Position numbers and translations under genes: made by a program. DNA of 64,000 bases, taken from contig WHUZ01000007.1 of NCBI GenBank assembly GCA_015179045.1, positions 1,848,501 through 1,912,500 on the forward strand, given 5' to 3'. The notes below the pieces were generated by a model. It had not been told where the DNA came from. It did no database searches and saw only the letters and a program-made list of their open reading frames with translations. Below, in pieces: positions 21,764 through 34,892 of this stretch. Source of the stretch: Kalaharituber pfeilii (taxonomy: Eukaryota; Ascomycota; Pezizomycetes; Pezizales; Pezizaceae). Every line of letters begins with the position of its first letter. Position 1 is the stretch's first letter.

Positions 21764-22948
21764 CGAAATAAAAAAAGAAAAAGGGATGCTTTAGAAAAAG
21801 AGGAAAAGGGATATGTTGCTCGAAAAAAAATGCTGCCCTCAATCGATACCGCCAAACGGAAAAATGTAAACGCACAAGGATGCCCCTCGCCAAAGGCGAT
21901 GGCGAGGGACGGGGCGCCGTTGGAGGTGCTGCGGCGGGTGATGTGGTTGGCGTATAGGACTGCAGGGTCAGTTGGGGTAGCAGAATCGACGGCTGCGGCG
22001 GAAGAACAGCTGGGTGATGTGCGAACCAAGCCAACCTCCTCTCCGGCACCCTCCTCCCACGACTTGCCCGCCGACTCCGATTCCTTCTCAAAGTTCTACT
22101 TCACCCTCACTCCCAAGTCCGGACCCAGCAGTAATGACCCAAGTCCGACGGCCGTCACCAATGCCGACCCCATAGACCTCGAAATCACCCTGCACGCCTA
22201 CGAAACCCTGAGCCCGCTGCTCCGCAACGCCCTCCTCGACCTCCTCGAGCTGAACATGAGGAGCATGTACAGCCGCTCCTCCGCGGGGTGGTCGAGGGCC
22301 AAGAAACGGGCCGAGATGAAGGAGACGGGAATGCGGTTTCTTGTTGCGAGGCCTGCTGTGGCTAATAGGCGAGCGGGGAGTGCTTCTTCTTCTGAGCCCA
22401 CTGGTAACGCCACCACCCCCAACAAAAATAGCATCAGTAGCGTCCCAGGAGACACAGCGCAGTCAACATCGTCGTCGCGGAAACGAAAATCTGGAAAGTC
22501 GAAACCGAGGAGCGGAGGGAAGAAATCGACATCTCCAGATGCCAACCCAAAACCGCAGCCGCCAGACATAGCCGGTTACACATCCTTCATCGTGACATAT
22601 GAGCCCTCCGTCTACGACGTCCCCGACGCGCCTCCGGCCATCGTCGTCTATTGGTATCCCCCTCCCTTCCCCCAACATGCCATCCCCGATCCTCCAAGCT
22701 AACCCTCCCTCGACCCCCCCCACAGCTACGAACTTCAAGTCTCCCCTTCCCACCGAAACCTCGGTCTAGGCACCCACCTTCTCCGACTCGTCGAGACCGC
22801 AGCAGCCAAGATCGGCATACCAGATGTACGGCTCACTGTGTTCAAGAGCAATCTTAATGCAAAAAGGTTCTATGAAAGGTTGGGGTACGTGGTGGTGTGC
22901 AATGAAGAGGATGATGATTATTTGATATTGAGGAGGGTAGTTGCGTAG
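21761..22948 (+). CDS. NAA40: N-alpha-acetyltransferase 40 (NatD/Nat4), histone H4/H2A N-acetyltransferase
   Basis: Two exons (21761..22653, 22726..22948; 72-nt intron) give 371 aa. Diagnostic features are the Met-Arg-x-Met-Tyr / Trp / Lys-x-x-x-Met helix (NMRSMYSRSSAGWSRAKKRA), the spliced motif VVYCYELQV across the intron, the acetyl-CoA loop R-N-L-G-L-G (about residues 308-313) and 'LTVFKSNLNAKRFYERLGY'. NatD acetylates the N-terminal Ser of histones H4 and H2A. This copy carries a long Ser/Lys-rich insertion of about 80 residues (around 205-275) within the GNAT region, absent in the compact animal enzyme. The start could instead be the Met codon at 21,830, because 21,761 lies next to a T-tract and the first 23 residues are Lys-rich and not conserved. 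Confidence 0.87.
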
Positions 22949-23275
22949 GGTGATCTGAGGCTGAGGGAGGATGAGAAGTCCACGAGATATTTTTTTTCGT
23001 CATGTTGAGAAATTAGAGTATAGAATGCATCATTATGGTTGTGATAATGTAATTGATAGCTTTCTTTTTTTTTTTTTTTCTAATGATTACAATGCTATGC
23101 TCGGTAATACAAATCAGAGGTAATGGATATAATCAAGACGCCAAACGGACCACGAAACCCGGACAAGCGGGCGAGGAGGGGCATTCTATCATGTATCTAT
23201 CACACCAATAGAGGTTCACTTTCTATACCACCCGTCCTTCCCCCATCTCTCCCGCAATCCCGACCTCCCCGCAAC
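22949..23275. other. Convergent 3' intergenic region
   Basis: It lies between the stop codons of NAA40 and PIG-U and has T-tracts near 22,990 and 23,065. No gene is seen. Probably 3' UTRs of both genes. Confidence 0.6.
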
Positions 23276-25011
23276 CTAAATCTGCAACACCTTTTTCCCC
23301 TCCATGCCCGGCACCTCTGTCTCCCACTCGTCCCTCAACACCGCATACAGTCCGTCTGCAACCACCACTGCCATCGCCAAGCTCCACACCAGCGTGATTG
23401 CATAAAAGAAGTTTGCGTTGCCGGACCCTGCGTAAATCCATAGATGGTAGAAAGCGGGGCCGAGGAGGGTCGCGTAGATGATGGCAGAGGTCGCGACGAA
23501 CGAGTAGCGCATTACTGTTTGTTGTTAGTCAGAAGGTTAAAGGGGGGGGGGTTAAGGGGGGGGTAACATACGCGGAACGACATGGCGGTAAAGCGTGAGC
23601 AGAGCCATGTACAGTGCGGTGTCCCCAATTGCGGGGTACGATTTGAAGATACTTAAGATTCCGAGCATCGTGATGATCACGAAGAGTGGTTGTTTCCTAC
23701 ATCCAATGCCAATGGCGTGTCAGGTCAGATCACGTGTTCAGACGATAAATCAAGAAGCCGAGTTCGTTCTTACCTCAACCGAATCGTCAACCCGCCCACA
23801 TAAATCAACAAGTGCAATTGAAACACGCACAAAAAGAATTCTCGGAAGCTGTCAAACATCTCGATGAAGAAGTACCACCAGAGACCCACATTCGGGGTGA
23901 GGTCTGGGAGGAGCAAGTGGACGCCATAGGTCGAGGAGAGGAATTCCCATGAGTTGGAGGTAATGCCGAAGGAGAGGCCGAGTAGCGACAGGAGGGCGGT
24001 CAGGAAAAGGGTGGTTTGGGTGAGAGCGAATTTCTATAGCGGTTGTTAGTGGGAGGATTTGGTGAATTTGGAAGGGGGTGGTTGGGCATACACATAAGGA
24101 CGTTGGCGATGATGCGGGACTCTTTTGTTTGACGCAGTCGTAGCTGAGGAGGATAAGTGGTGGCAGAAGTAGAACCGGATACAGTGACAGATATGCCGAC
24201 ATTGCGAGGGCCAGGGTGGATGCGACAGCGCGCCCTGGGATTTTGTCACCACTCAGCCATTGTACGTACTCCCGGAAGGCTATGTGAAGCAATGGAGCGA
24301 ACTTACCCTGAGCCGCCCTCGCTATAGCCGTCAATATAACCGTGTTTGTAAAAACCACAGTCGGTCGACCAATACATGTCGCTACTGTGAACGGGTTGAA
24401 CAGGAACCTTTATCTTGTGGCTCTCCGGAGCAATGTCAGCGCTGTATTACCGCAATCCACAAAATTTCTTCCAGGCTCTCTCCTCCCTTGTACGAACGTA
24501 TATGTGTGGTGGGCGTAACGTACGCTGCAGCAACTCCCCACGGCGACCATGAGTTGTCTTTCCTATTTGATGTATGCAGCCTGGACACCGTCGACACCCC
24601 CGAGCGAGCAATGTCCATCAGCGCCAGTGCGGAAAGCACATCGGCGACGATGTACACTAGGTTCGTGACGATCGGCGATGAGGGTATTGTCGAAAAGAAT
24701 GCGAGTAGTAATGGTGCCTGTGAAGAATTCCCCACACAGCGCAATTAGCTCCCACTTCGATCCGCTATAATCGCAAAGCAAATGGATTTTAGAAACGAAT
24801 CGTTTCCCACCTGGTGGAACACCCCTCCATCGTACGGCGACACTCCGTGCGTGTACAAAAAGAGGCCCTCCTGTAGCCTCTTGAAGCTCGTCACCGGCGT
24901 CGCGATCTCGACACGGTTACCTAACAGCGTCGGCAGGGACGGGAATGCGGTGAACAGTAGCAACCGTAGCAGCACGCCGCCGGCAAGGACACAGATCGCC
25001 CGTTTGTCCAT
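23276..25011 (-). CDS. GAB1: GPI transamidase subunit PIG-U (Gab1/Cdc91)
   Basis: Seven exons, complement(23276..23514, 23572..23696, 23774..24033, 24092..24234, 24307..24407, 24524..24717, 24811..25011), give 420 aa, close to the usual 400-435. All six introns (57-116 nt) keep frame and restore conserved text: 'SPYDGGVFHQAPLLLAFFS', 'AAAFLFNPFTVATCIGRP', 'SAYLSLYPVLLLPPLILL' and a C-terminal multi-pass region. PIG-U is a polytopic ER membrane subunit of the complex that attaches GPI anchors to proteins. Many hydrophobic segments are visible from residue 6 on. It is divergent from CMC1. I see no damaged motif. Confidence 0.92.
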
Positions 25012-25415
25012 GATGTTTCGCTTATTTCAGTCGGATCTGCGGTTGCCGCTGGATGAATTGGGGCCAGGCGGTGTATGGTGTCTGTGTGGTTGTGGTAGGC
25101 CCTGGCGGCCGTCGGGACCTGGGGGTGCAGTGGAAGTTGAGGCTACCCTAGCTTCAGCGAGAGACCCGCACGCAGCCCCCAGCAGGGTGCAGATGCACAT
25201 CTGATAAGATGCTAGATCTGAACTTAGATGGCTTGGCATCGGGGCTAGTCACGCAAGGCTGGCACGATCCGGTGATCATGACGTTAGAACAACAGACGGC
25301 TGTTTGGCACCCAGCCGCGCACCCGCAGAGCCATCCTCCTCTCACGCAGTTCGAATCACTGCAGGAAAACAGCCGTAGATAGAACCCCTTCGCACCGACT
25401 CAGACAATCGCCGCT
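25012..25415. promoter_or_regulatory. Divergent promoter region PIG-U/CMC1
   Basis: This 404-bp interval lies between the start codons of two divergently transcribed genes. I recognise no specific operator; the shared control region is inferred from geometry alone. Confidence 0.45.
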
Positions 25416-25908
25416 ATGGCCCATAAGTACGAATTCAACAACAACCCCCCCTCCACGAACAAGCCTGCCCTCCCGTCGTCGAAGCCGCTTCCGCTGTCTG
25501 CAACGCAGGAGCAGCAGGTGAGGGACATCTACCACGCCCGGGTGCGTGGGCTTTGTGCAAAGGAGATCAAAGGTACGTTTATCCCACCGTCACTAGATCC
25601 ACAACCACCACAAACTCTTAATACCCAACTACACGCCCCCTCATCCCCTCCGTCTCCCACCTACTCGAACGACCCCATGTTCTAACTCAATGCCCACAGA
25701 GTTCGCCGAATGCGCCAGAAACCGTACCATTACCGCCACCTGGAAATGCAAAAAACAGCGTAGCGAAATGAACAGCTGCATGGTCAACCATGCCACCCCC
25801 GAGGAATTCGACCGTGCCCGCGAGGACTGGTTCCGTCTGAGGCTTGAGAAGCGGAGGCTACGGGAGGAGGCCCTTGCCGCCGGGAAGATTCCTACTGTGC
25901 GCGTTTAG
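25416..25908 (+). CDS. CMC1: Cmc1-type twin CX9C mitochondrial protein
   Basis: Two exons (25416..25572, 25700..25908; 127-nt intron with GTACGT donor) give 121 aa. A twin CX9C motif is complete only after splicing: Cys47-x9-Cys57 (CAKEIKEFAEC) and Cys69-x9-Cys79 (CKKQRSEMNSC). The sequence between and after them (TWKCK...MNSCM) matches the Cmc1 family. Cmc1 is an intermembrane-space protein oxidised by the Mia40 relay and needed to stabilise newly made Cox1 during cytochrome oxidase assembly. The N-terminal 30 residues are Pro/Ser-rich and the C-terminus is basic and helical. Convergent with TAF9. Confidence 0.9.
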
Positions 25909-26348
25909 ATGAGAAAGGATTTGGTAGGGGTGCTGAGAGTTTGATGGGACGGTTAATAGATCTATGAAAGACCGAGTACACAGGGGGCATAGATTGTTGT
26001 TTGCCTTTTTTTTTTCAGGCGTTTTGGACGTAAGTTTTTACATTAAGTGTACGTATAGGAAAAAGATATGTAGGGGAACCAAATTGTAACAGGTAAGCAC
26101 AAACAAGTCAGATGATTGAGAAAGAAACCAGTGTTAAAGGAAGATATTATAATTGGAAAAAAAAGAAAAAACGCAGCCCACATTGAACTCCGAGATGCAA
26201 AAGAAAAAAGCCCAGATTTAGCCCTCAATTATTCAACAAACAATCGACGTGTATCCCCGCCCCCGTTTATCTATCCTATGCCCTCTCCATGCAATATTTA
26301 TTGGTGAACAAAGAGCCAATACCGAAATAAATTAACCTTTTGTGATCT
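25909..26348. other. Convergent 3' intergenic region
   Basis: AT-rich sequence between the stops of CMC1 and TAF9. No gene recognised. Confidence 0.6.
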
Positions 26349-27210
26349 TTATGCGTCCGTCATATGCTCATCTTTCGACGCAACGTCTCTACGGCCACCG
26401 CCGAACATGTCGTCCACATTCATATCGTCGTCCTCTCCCTGCGCATCTTCATCCGGGTTCTCCCCTTCTCCTCCAGCCAGCCCCCCTCCTCCACCCCCTG
26501 CACCCCCTGCACCCCCTCCTCCACCGCCTACACCCCCTCCGCCCGAAATTACTCCCTCCATCTCGTCTCCAGCCCCCTCCGGAGCATCGTCTTCCTCCTC
26601 GTCATCATCTACCCATAATTCATCCCCGTCCACCAGCTCCCAGTTGACTCCAGTAAGACAGTACTTTTCCGGCGGCAGTCTTATCCCATACCCCTTGTCG
26701 ACGTGCGGCAATGCAATCCTATTCCGCTCAGCGGCAAGGTCCAGTAAAAACTCCTTCGGTAGCGCGGTATTGAACTGATGATTAACGCGTGATGCTATCG
26801 ACATGCGTAAATCGTCAACTGTGATTGTGCTCGGTGGGTTCGCTCCTGAGGTCGTCGTATTCCCGACATCCGCGTATATTAGGGCGTCCTGTAGGACCGC
26901 GGATGTATATCCTACAGAGTGAGCATCGGGGATCAGCAAACAGCTTGTGTAGAGGCAACAAAGGCAACTAACTGTAGGCAAAATCCATTATCTGCAACGG
27001 AACGCGCTCGTGATAGGCATGCACTCCCATGCTCTCGAGTATAAGATGTATGACTCTGGCATCACGGGGCCTGCGCGAAGTGCCGTTGTCCATCGTCGAG
27101 TCGGCGGTGTTCTGGGGGGCAACATCGATTCCCCCGCCCACGGGCGCAGGAGTGTGCTGTTTGTCAACTGCGGAGTCGGCGGCGGGCACACCGTTGACTG
27201 CGTCTGCCAT
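26349..27210 (-). CDS. TAF9: TFIID/SAGA subunit TAF9
   Basis: Two exons, complement(26349..26911, 26973..27210; 61-nt intron), give 266 aa. The histone-fold domain spans about residues 45-130: RDARVIHLILESMGVHAYH, then across the intron MDFAYRYTSAVLQDALIYAD, then ITVDDLRMSIASRVNHQF. The conserved 'PKEFLLDLAAERNRIALP' follows. TAF9 pairs with TAF6 in a histone-like heterodimer shared by TFIID and SAGA, acting in polymerase II initiation. The C-terminus is unusual: an acidic patch, then a Gly-rich low-complexity run (about residues 200-235), then an Asp-rich end. Its DNA is purine-biased and could vary in length. The N-terminal 45 residues are not conserved. Confidence 0.92.
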
Positions 27211-28489
27211 TGTCTGGGGATTATGCGGGAAAATTCAGCGCTGCGGGCCTTGGGAGTTTGGGTAGCGGGTTTGGGTGGGGAGCGGATTACACGACTCGGG
27301 AAGTCGCGAGCCCAATAATACGCTCCCGATTTCGATGCCAAGACTGCTATCGATAAGCTCCGGCAGCCCTCCTTCGAAATTCCATCATATCATACGAGCA
27401 CAATTGCAGACCTGAGCAGTCTCGTAACCAAGACCTGAACACCCGTCTCGTCTCGAATGGCTGAATATATGAGCTAACAGTAATCTGCTCTCGCACCCAG
27501 CCAGACTCGACCGATGCCTCGCTCGTATCAATAATGTAAGATATCATAGCCCATTCGCGTGATGCCGATCCCGGCATTTTCACAGACTGGTGCTATCCAC
27601 TGTGCTGTACGCCTTCCACTGCCTGTGCCTGTGCCGTACTGGTGGGGCTAGAGGGTGCGGCGTCGTAACGGAGTCTATGTACTAGTACAGACTCGCCTCC
27701 TTCCTTTTCCGTCCTCGCACTGCTTCGGCCGCGGCCCGTGAGTCAGCGCCAAGCCTCCTCCGTCGTAGTTCCTTTGCACGGCCGGCAGCGGCGTGGGGAA
27801 TACTGAACATAGCATAACTGCGGTGAATAAGGGTGAATAAGGCTGAACCTTGGTAGGGGCGGCGGCCCTCTTTTTTTGAAGGATTGCCAGCAGCTTGCGT
27901 GTAAATTTCTGTGCATGAGCGAAAGGCTCACCGAGCCATCCGAGTCCGGCGCCGCACGCAGCCAGTAATAGGCCCAGCAGCGCCGAGGCTGCAATTCTCG
28001 GAACCGTAGCATACACCCCAGCTTACCGCACCTCCGTCCACCTCTTATACCGAGTGCTTCTCCCCTCTCCCTTCCCTCCAGATGTCTGCATCCTTCTTCT
28101 TGCTGCTAATCCATGTGGATCTCTTATACCATTTAATACATTTTAATGCTTCTGCTCTTCACTTGCTGCTGCTTGCTCTGGGTCCCTTGCGCACCCCCCC
28201 CCATCTCTTTGTCAAACCTGGTCATCTTTTAGGCCCTGCAACGCGAGGTCATACTTAGTTCATTCGATTTTGAGCATATTAGCCGCACTCTTGAGAACAG
28301 GTATCCTTCTGACGCTTTTCCGAGTCCGTGCAGCTGCTCGGGCCTGCTGCTCCGTTATCTGGCTGTATTATATCTGGATTCATACTCTTTACGAATACCA
28401 CTACAGAACTCCGATACTACTTAAGCTTCCTAAATACCCACCGGCTGTTGATGGGCTCTGCACTGCGCCCAGCTCCGTAATTTTGGAAA
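27211..28489. other. Upstream region of TAF9 and the GT15 gene
   Basis: This 1.28-kb interval separates two divergent genes. Several short ORFs are open (for example complement 27,675-28,016, a hydrophobic N-terminus), but none shows a recognisable domain. I treat it as regulatory and spacer DNA. Confidence 0.45.
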
Positions 28490-30137
28490 ATGGTGTACCC
28501 ACTTGGTGGCGCAGTCTCTCCTCTTAGAGGCAGGTTTGACGATAATCCGTTTGAGAAGTTTCGCATTCAAAGGTCAGACCGTGGAGGCATCCTAGGCTCT
28601 AATACGGCTACTGGATATCGCTCCAGAAAGCGGCACTCTAGGATTCGTTTTCTGAGATATGCATTACTTCTTATTGCCGTTTTAGGGTTGTTATATTACC
28701 TGTGGAGCCGGCAGGGTTCAGTGTCACAGCAGTCCGGAGAGCAGCAAAATAGTGATGGATTTTCGGATACTGATACGAATGTTGAGCCCGTGAAAGACAG
28801 CCGGGCACAGATTGGCAAAGAGAAGGCGACATTAGTGATGCTAGTCAGGTAGTGAAACGTCTGTTGAGCTCTACCGGTGAAGCTAATTGATGACTTAGAA
28901 ATCGGGAACTGAAAGACGCAATTGCATCCATCAAGCAAGTCGAAGATCGATTCAACCGGCACTACCACTATCCATGGACCTTTCTAAACGATGAACCCTT
29001 TACAGACGAATTCAAGGAATCGACTACAAAGCGAGCGTCCGGAAAAACTCAGTATGGGATCATACCAAGTTCTCAATGGTCGGTGCCAGATCATATAGAC
29101 AAATCAAAGATGGAGAAGGCAATAGATGCCATGAGTGCCAAAAATATCATATACGGTGACTCTGTACCCTATCGACACATGTGCAGATATAATTCCGGAT
29201 TCTTTTGGAGGCACGAACTTCTCGATAAATACGACTGGTAAGTACCTCAACGTGAATGAATTTTGATAGCAATCTTACGTGATGCCGATTTAGGTACTGG
29301 CGTGTTGAGCCCGGTATCGGATTTTTTTGTGACCAAGAGTGAGACTATTATAGCCCTAAATTGAGGCACTACATGCTTATATGGGATACTAGATATGATC
29401 CTTTTACGTTTATGCGAGAAAACGGCAAAAAATACGGCTTTGTCATTAGCTTGCCTGAGTACAGGGAGACAATAGAAACTCTTTGGTCTTCAACAAAGGA
29501 ATTTATGAAGGCCAATCCGCAATATCTCGCACCCAAAAATAGTCTAGGCTTCATTGTGGATAATGATAAAGGGTCTGTTTATTATCGTTACTGTATCTAA
29601 CCTGATGTCGTGCTAATATTTACTTTCAGCCTCGACGGGGACTATAATAATTGCCATTTCTGGTCTAATTTCGAAATCGGCAGTCTCAACTTCTGGCGCT
29701 CTGAGGCGTATATTAAATACTTTGAATTTTTAGACAGAAAGGGGGGATTCTACTATGAACGATGGGGGGATGCTCCTGTTCATAGCATTGCTGTTGCTTT
29801 GTTTCTCAATTCTGATGAAGTACACTGGTTCAATGACATTGGATATTATCATGTAAGTCACCCCATCTTTTCGTCGACTTACTAGATAGTAATATTCTGG
29901 GGCCTGTAGCAACCCTTCGGAAGGTGCCCATACGCAGATGAGGACAGCATAAATTCTGGGAGATGCATCTGTCCGATCAAGAAGAAGGACAATTTTGATG
30001 CTGATGGTTATTCTTGCACGCCAAAATGGTGGCGTCTTAGAGGTACATACGCTGTCTTGTATACATGGAAGAAGTTCCGCTAATCTCATCACTCTGCAGG
30101 ACTCGACCCTAAGACGGGAGACAAGAAAAAGGAATAA
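28490..30137 (+). CDS. GT15 (KRE2/MNT1-type) alpha-1,2-mannosyltransferase
   Basis: Seven exons (28490..28848, 28899..29237, 29294..29338, 29393..29572, 29630..29852, 29910..30042, 30100..30137) give 438 aa, the usual size. A type II Golgi anchor lies at about residues 54-72. The catalytic domain reads through the introns as '[19 protein letters not shown]', '[19 protein letters not shown]', '[20 protein letters not shown]' (the metal/donor-site region with Glu of the VEP motif), '[17 protein letters not shown]' and '[17 protein letters not shown]'. The family adds alpha-1,2-mannose from GDP-mannose to O- and N-glycans in the Golgi. The third exon is only 45 nt. The intron at 29,573 uses a weak GTCTGT donor, also used by HEM15 intron 1. 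The exact KRE2/KTR subfamily cannot be fixed by eye. Confidence 0.9.
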
Positions 30138-31037
30138 TATGGTGCAAATTGTAATATATGGGATTGGCGTTTTTCTTTTCCTACCTCGATTTTTTGTAGA
30201 CGCTGGATCAAGAGGAGGGCTCATGGGAATGGGGTGGGATGAGTTCGTCAGGATGATATCTAAGAAGACACTTCCAGTTCAGCATGCCAGGAAAATCATA
30301 TAAGCAAGGTAAAATATGCTCAATGAAGGATGGGATGAGTTGGAGGATACAGAGGGGAGATTCTAAAAAGAGAATGAATCAGAAGCACGGAGGAAATGTT
30401 GACGGTCAATGGGTTGGGAACAGAACAAGAGGTGGAATCATCTAAGAACATGGAAGGGAACAAAAGGAGCCTCCCTCATCCACGGCGCGCAGGTTATAAA
30501 GTTAGCTTTCATAACTTATTACACTTTGGTGGATATAATACAGATACAGTTACAAATATGTTACTTGATTAAATCAAAATCTAGCAAAAATTGAAGATAA
30601 CATACTGAACACAGTTGTATCGGTTAGTAGATGGGGTTTAAACTTGATGGCTTGCGGCCACATAATATCGATTCTTGTGAAGAGGATAACCTGCGATGTA
30701 ATGTAATGCATTAAGCTTGATGTATTTTATGCATTTTCTAGAGAAGCAAGACAAACGAAAAAAAACAAAAAACAAAGCAAAGTAATATAACTTGAAAACC
30801 CCACATAGACATGATAAAAAAATAAGGGAGCAGAGAGCAACGCTTCAATTGCCTTTAGGAAAAAAGAAGGGGGGGGAAAAACAGAACAAAACACCAAAAT
30901 TTGATCAAACTCAAAACCAAGGAAACCCCCAAGCCCAGCCAGCATACACCCCGATACCACCGGAACCCAAACGCAAGGAGAAAAAAAAAGAGAGCAGGCA
31001 AGAATGATAGAGGACGTTTTAATGTTTCCTTGTCCTG
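30138..31037. other. Convergent intergenic region
   Basis: AT-rich DNA with purine-rich runs (30,750-31,010) between the GT15 stop and the end of DRE2. No gene recognised. Confidence 0.55.
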
Positions 31038-32225
31038 CTACTCGGTGACGTGGGGGAAGGGAAAAAAAAAAAAAAAACGAAAAAAAAAAAAAAAGAAAAA
31101 AAATCTAGATATCATCCCCCCCACATCGATCCTGACCTCCTCACCGGGCTTGAAGGCCGGAAGACCCAGATACGGACACCCGGCGCACCTGAACGCATCT
31201 CCTAGATAGCAGCTCCCGCAGGAGCCCGTCTTGCCTTTGACCGTGAAGTCAATCTCGGCTAGGTCCTCCGTCGACAGGACGATGCCGCGCTTTTCCGCGG
31301 CGGGTCCATTTGCGCCGGCAGCTGCGAGCTTCTTGGCTTCGTCGAGCTTGTTGAGCGCGTTGTCGGCGGTGGCGCGCCGCGTGTGGTCGGCGGCCTCGAG
31401 CGCCTCGCGGAGGCCGCAGGTGCAGTCTTTGCAGGCGCGGCGGCGCTTGCCGGGTTTGGGGGCGCAGGAGGCGGCTGTGGGATATGCACGTTATGGCGGA
31501 AGTCAGTGGGTGGGGTTTATGGCTAAACGGTGGGGAAGCGGGGATGGAGGGGATGGCTGCATACGCTGCTGTATCGGAATCGCCAATTCATCCAAATCGT
31601 CCACCAACTCGTTCTCATCGATCAGCTCATCATCATCATCATCCAAATCATCGCCCCAGTCCACGAACCCCACTCCATTTGGCGTCTCCTCCTTTTCCTT
31701 CTTTTCCTCCTCCGCCTTCTTCTTCTGCTCTTCCGCCTTCTTCTCCTCCCCATTCGTCTCCGCCTTCCTCCTCCTCAATGGAAATATCGCCAGCTTCCCG
31801 CCCTCCGCCTCCTTAGGCCTCGTAAATACCCTCTTCTTTCCCTCCTGGCCCTCCCCTCCTTCCTGAACCATAAACCCGCCTACCAGCACGTCTACCCTCT
31901 CTTTGCTCCCTTCTTTACCCCATTCCGCGTCCTCGGCAACCAACTCCCCCCCTACAACCAGCGCCTTGAACACCTTCTCGAGCACCTCCGGGGGCACGAC
32001 GGTCTTTTTGAACCCGGGGCGAGGGTCGCTGAGGATCACGGCCTGGTTGTAGGTAGAGGAGGGCAGGGAAACGAGGTCGGGGATCGCGAGACGATCGAGC
32101 ATTTGGATATCGGTGGTGGACTTTGGGTATGTGGTTGTGAGGAGGGTAGAGAGGTGTGTTGGGTGGGAACTGAGAGAGGGAGGGGAGAGGAGGAGGGTGC
32201 GGGGCGTTGCAGTGGTGTCAGTCAT
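31038..32225 (-). CDS. DRE2: Anamorsin/Dre2, cytosolic Fe-S assembly protein, with odd C-terminal frame
   Basis: Two exons, complement(31038..31474, 31565..32225; 90-nt intron). Dre2 passes electrons from Tah18 to the cytosolic iron-sulphur assembly machinery. The N-terminal part is a degenerate methyltransferase-like fold; a Glu/Lys linker follows, then two cysteine clusters: C-x10-C-x2-C-x-C in [15 protein letters not shown], and C-x2-C-x7-C-x2-C in [15 protein letters not shown]. As read, the frame runs after '[13 protein letters not shown]' into a poly-Phe tail encoded by A-tracts and stops at 31,038. With one more base in the G7 run (plus 31,116-31,122, as C's) it would end Asp-Asp-Ile-stop at 31,105, a more ordinary fungal Dre2 end. 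I suspect a homopolymer indel or a sequencing error. Family call certain; C-terminus doubtful. Confidence 0.88.
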
Positions 32226-33521
32226 GGTGATGCTGGTGGTAGTGGAAACGGAGGAGGAATCGCAATAGGTCGAAAGTTAGATTGAGCAATGGCGGTGACG
32301 ATAGCTTTGTATTCGGTGCGATGAAGTTTCGTGAGAAGAGCCGAAGTTGTGACTTGTAAAAACTGTTCACCTGCAATCCTTCCTTATCTCCTTAGATCTA
32401 CCAGTACGCCGGACGGCTTCTTTTGATTTGCCACTTTAGATTTCCAAACTCCTGCTTTCCTTCGGTATATTACTCGCAACAAAGTAATCGACAGCCTTTC
32501 CCCGCGGCTTCGAGCAGACGGGCACAGTAGCAGTAGCAATTCCTTCCTTCCTTCCTCTTAGACTCTCGTGATCCCTGCTTCACAGACTTCGCAAGTAATG
32601 TCCTCGTTTCGAAATATATCAGGGTAGATTTTGCAGAGAGTAAGTGTGTTCCAAATGGGAGCCTAAGATTCCTGCGGTGGGGGGTTCTTGTCTGGTTGGC
32701 CAGAAATCGGAAAGTTGGAAAGCGTCACACCGTTAAGTAACTAATTTTGCTGAGCATATAACAAGAAAAGAAAAACAAAAAAAAAAAGAAAAAAGAAAAA
32801 AGAAAAAGATGAAAAAAACAAAAAGTTCCAGCCAACACCTTACCGGTTACGAAGCAGGGGAAGCCCTGCAGCTTAGGCATAAAGGTTGGTTCGCTGAAAT
32901 GGTGGGGACAAAATATGATTAAAAAAAATAAAATAAAAAAAATAAAAATAAAAAAAAGAGAAAAAAAAGAGAAACCAACGAGCGGTCAAAATTAAGGCTC
33001 GATTATTTCTTTTTTTTTTTTTCGTTTTGTGAGCGGGAAACTTGGGAGGTACCGTTCGAGGAGCAAGCGACATTATGGTTTTGAACCCCACGCTCTTTCG
33101 CAATACGATTAAAAAGGAAAATATCTAATCTTGCTTTATAATACGATGAAGTTCCAGAATGTCCTAGTCTCGTGCCCAGCCGCTACGGCGCGCACGTGAA
33201 TTACGTATTATTATTATTTTTTTCACGTTGCTCCTATAAAGCAGTCATTTTCAGGCACAATAGGTAATTCAATCATCAAAAACATTCGATTTTAGAATTT
33301 TTTTTTGCTATTCTCTTTCTTGGCCCAAAAATATTAATTCGTACAACCAAGTGCAAACAAGGGCAACGCTGACGTCACACTCCCACTGTTGGCATGCATT
33401 TCCTTCGGATCCGATACCACATTCTCCCACAACAATGAACTCTATATTTATTTACTCGCTCTTCTTTTGTCCCGCAAAGAATTTCTATACATTGAATAGT
33501 TCATGTTAGAGAATTCTGCAA
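32226..33521. other. Intergenic region between DRE2 and HEM15
   Basis: The DRE2 promoter side (32,226 on) contains CT-rich and short repeat stretches. 32,760-33,020 is A-rich low complexity. No gene or RNA recognised; the right part is presumably the HEM15 3' UTR. Confidence 0.5.

Positions 33522-34892
<1,371 letters not shown>

Noticed and set aside
27675..28016. 113-codon minus-strand ORF with hydrophobic start
   Set aside because: It lies in the interval upstream of two real genes, shows no recognised domain and no splice-supported extension.
31484..32285. Long plus-strand ORFs opposite DRE2
   Set aside because: Shadows of the DRE2 coding strand, with Ser/Pro/Leu-rich nonsense composition.
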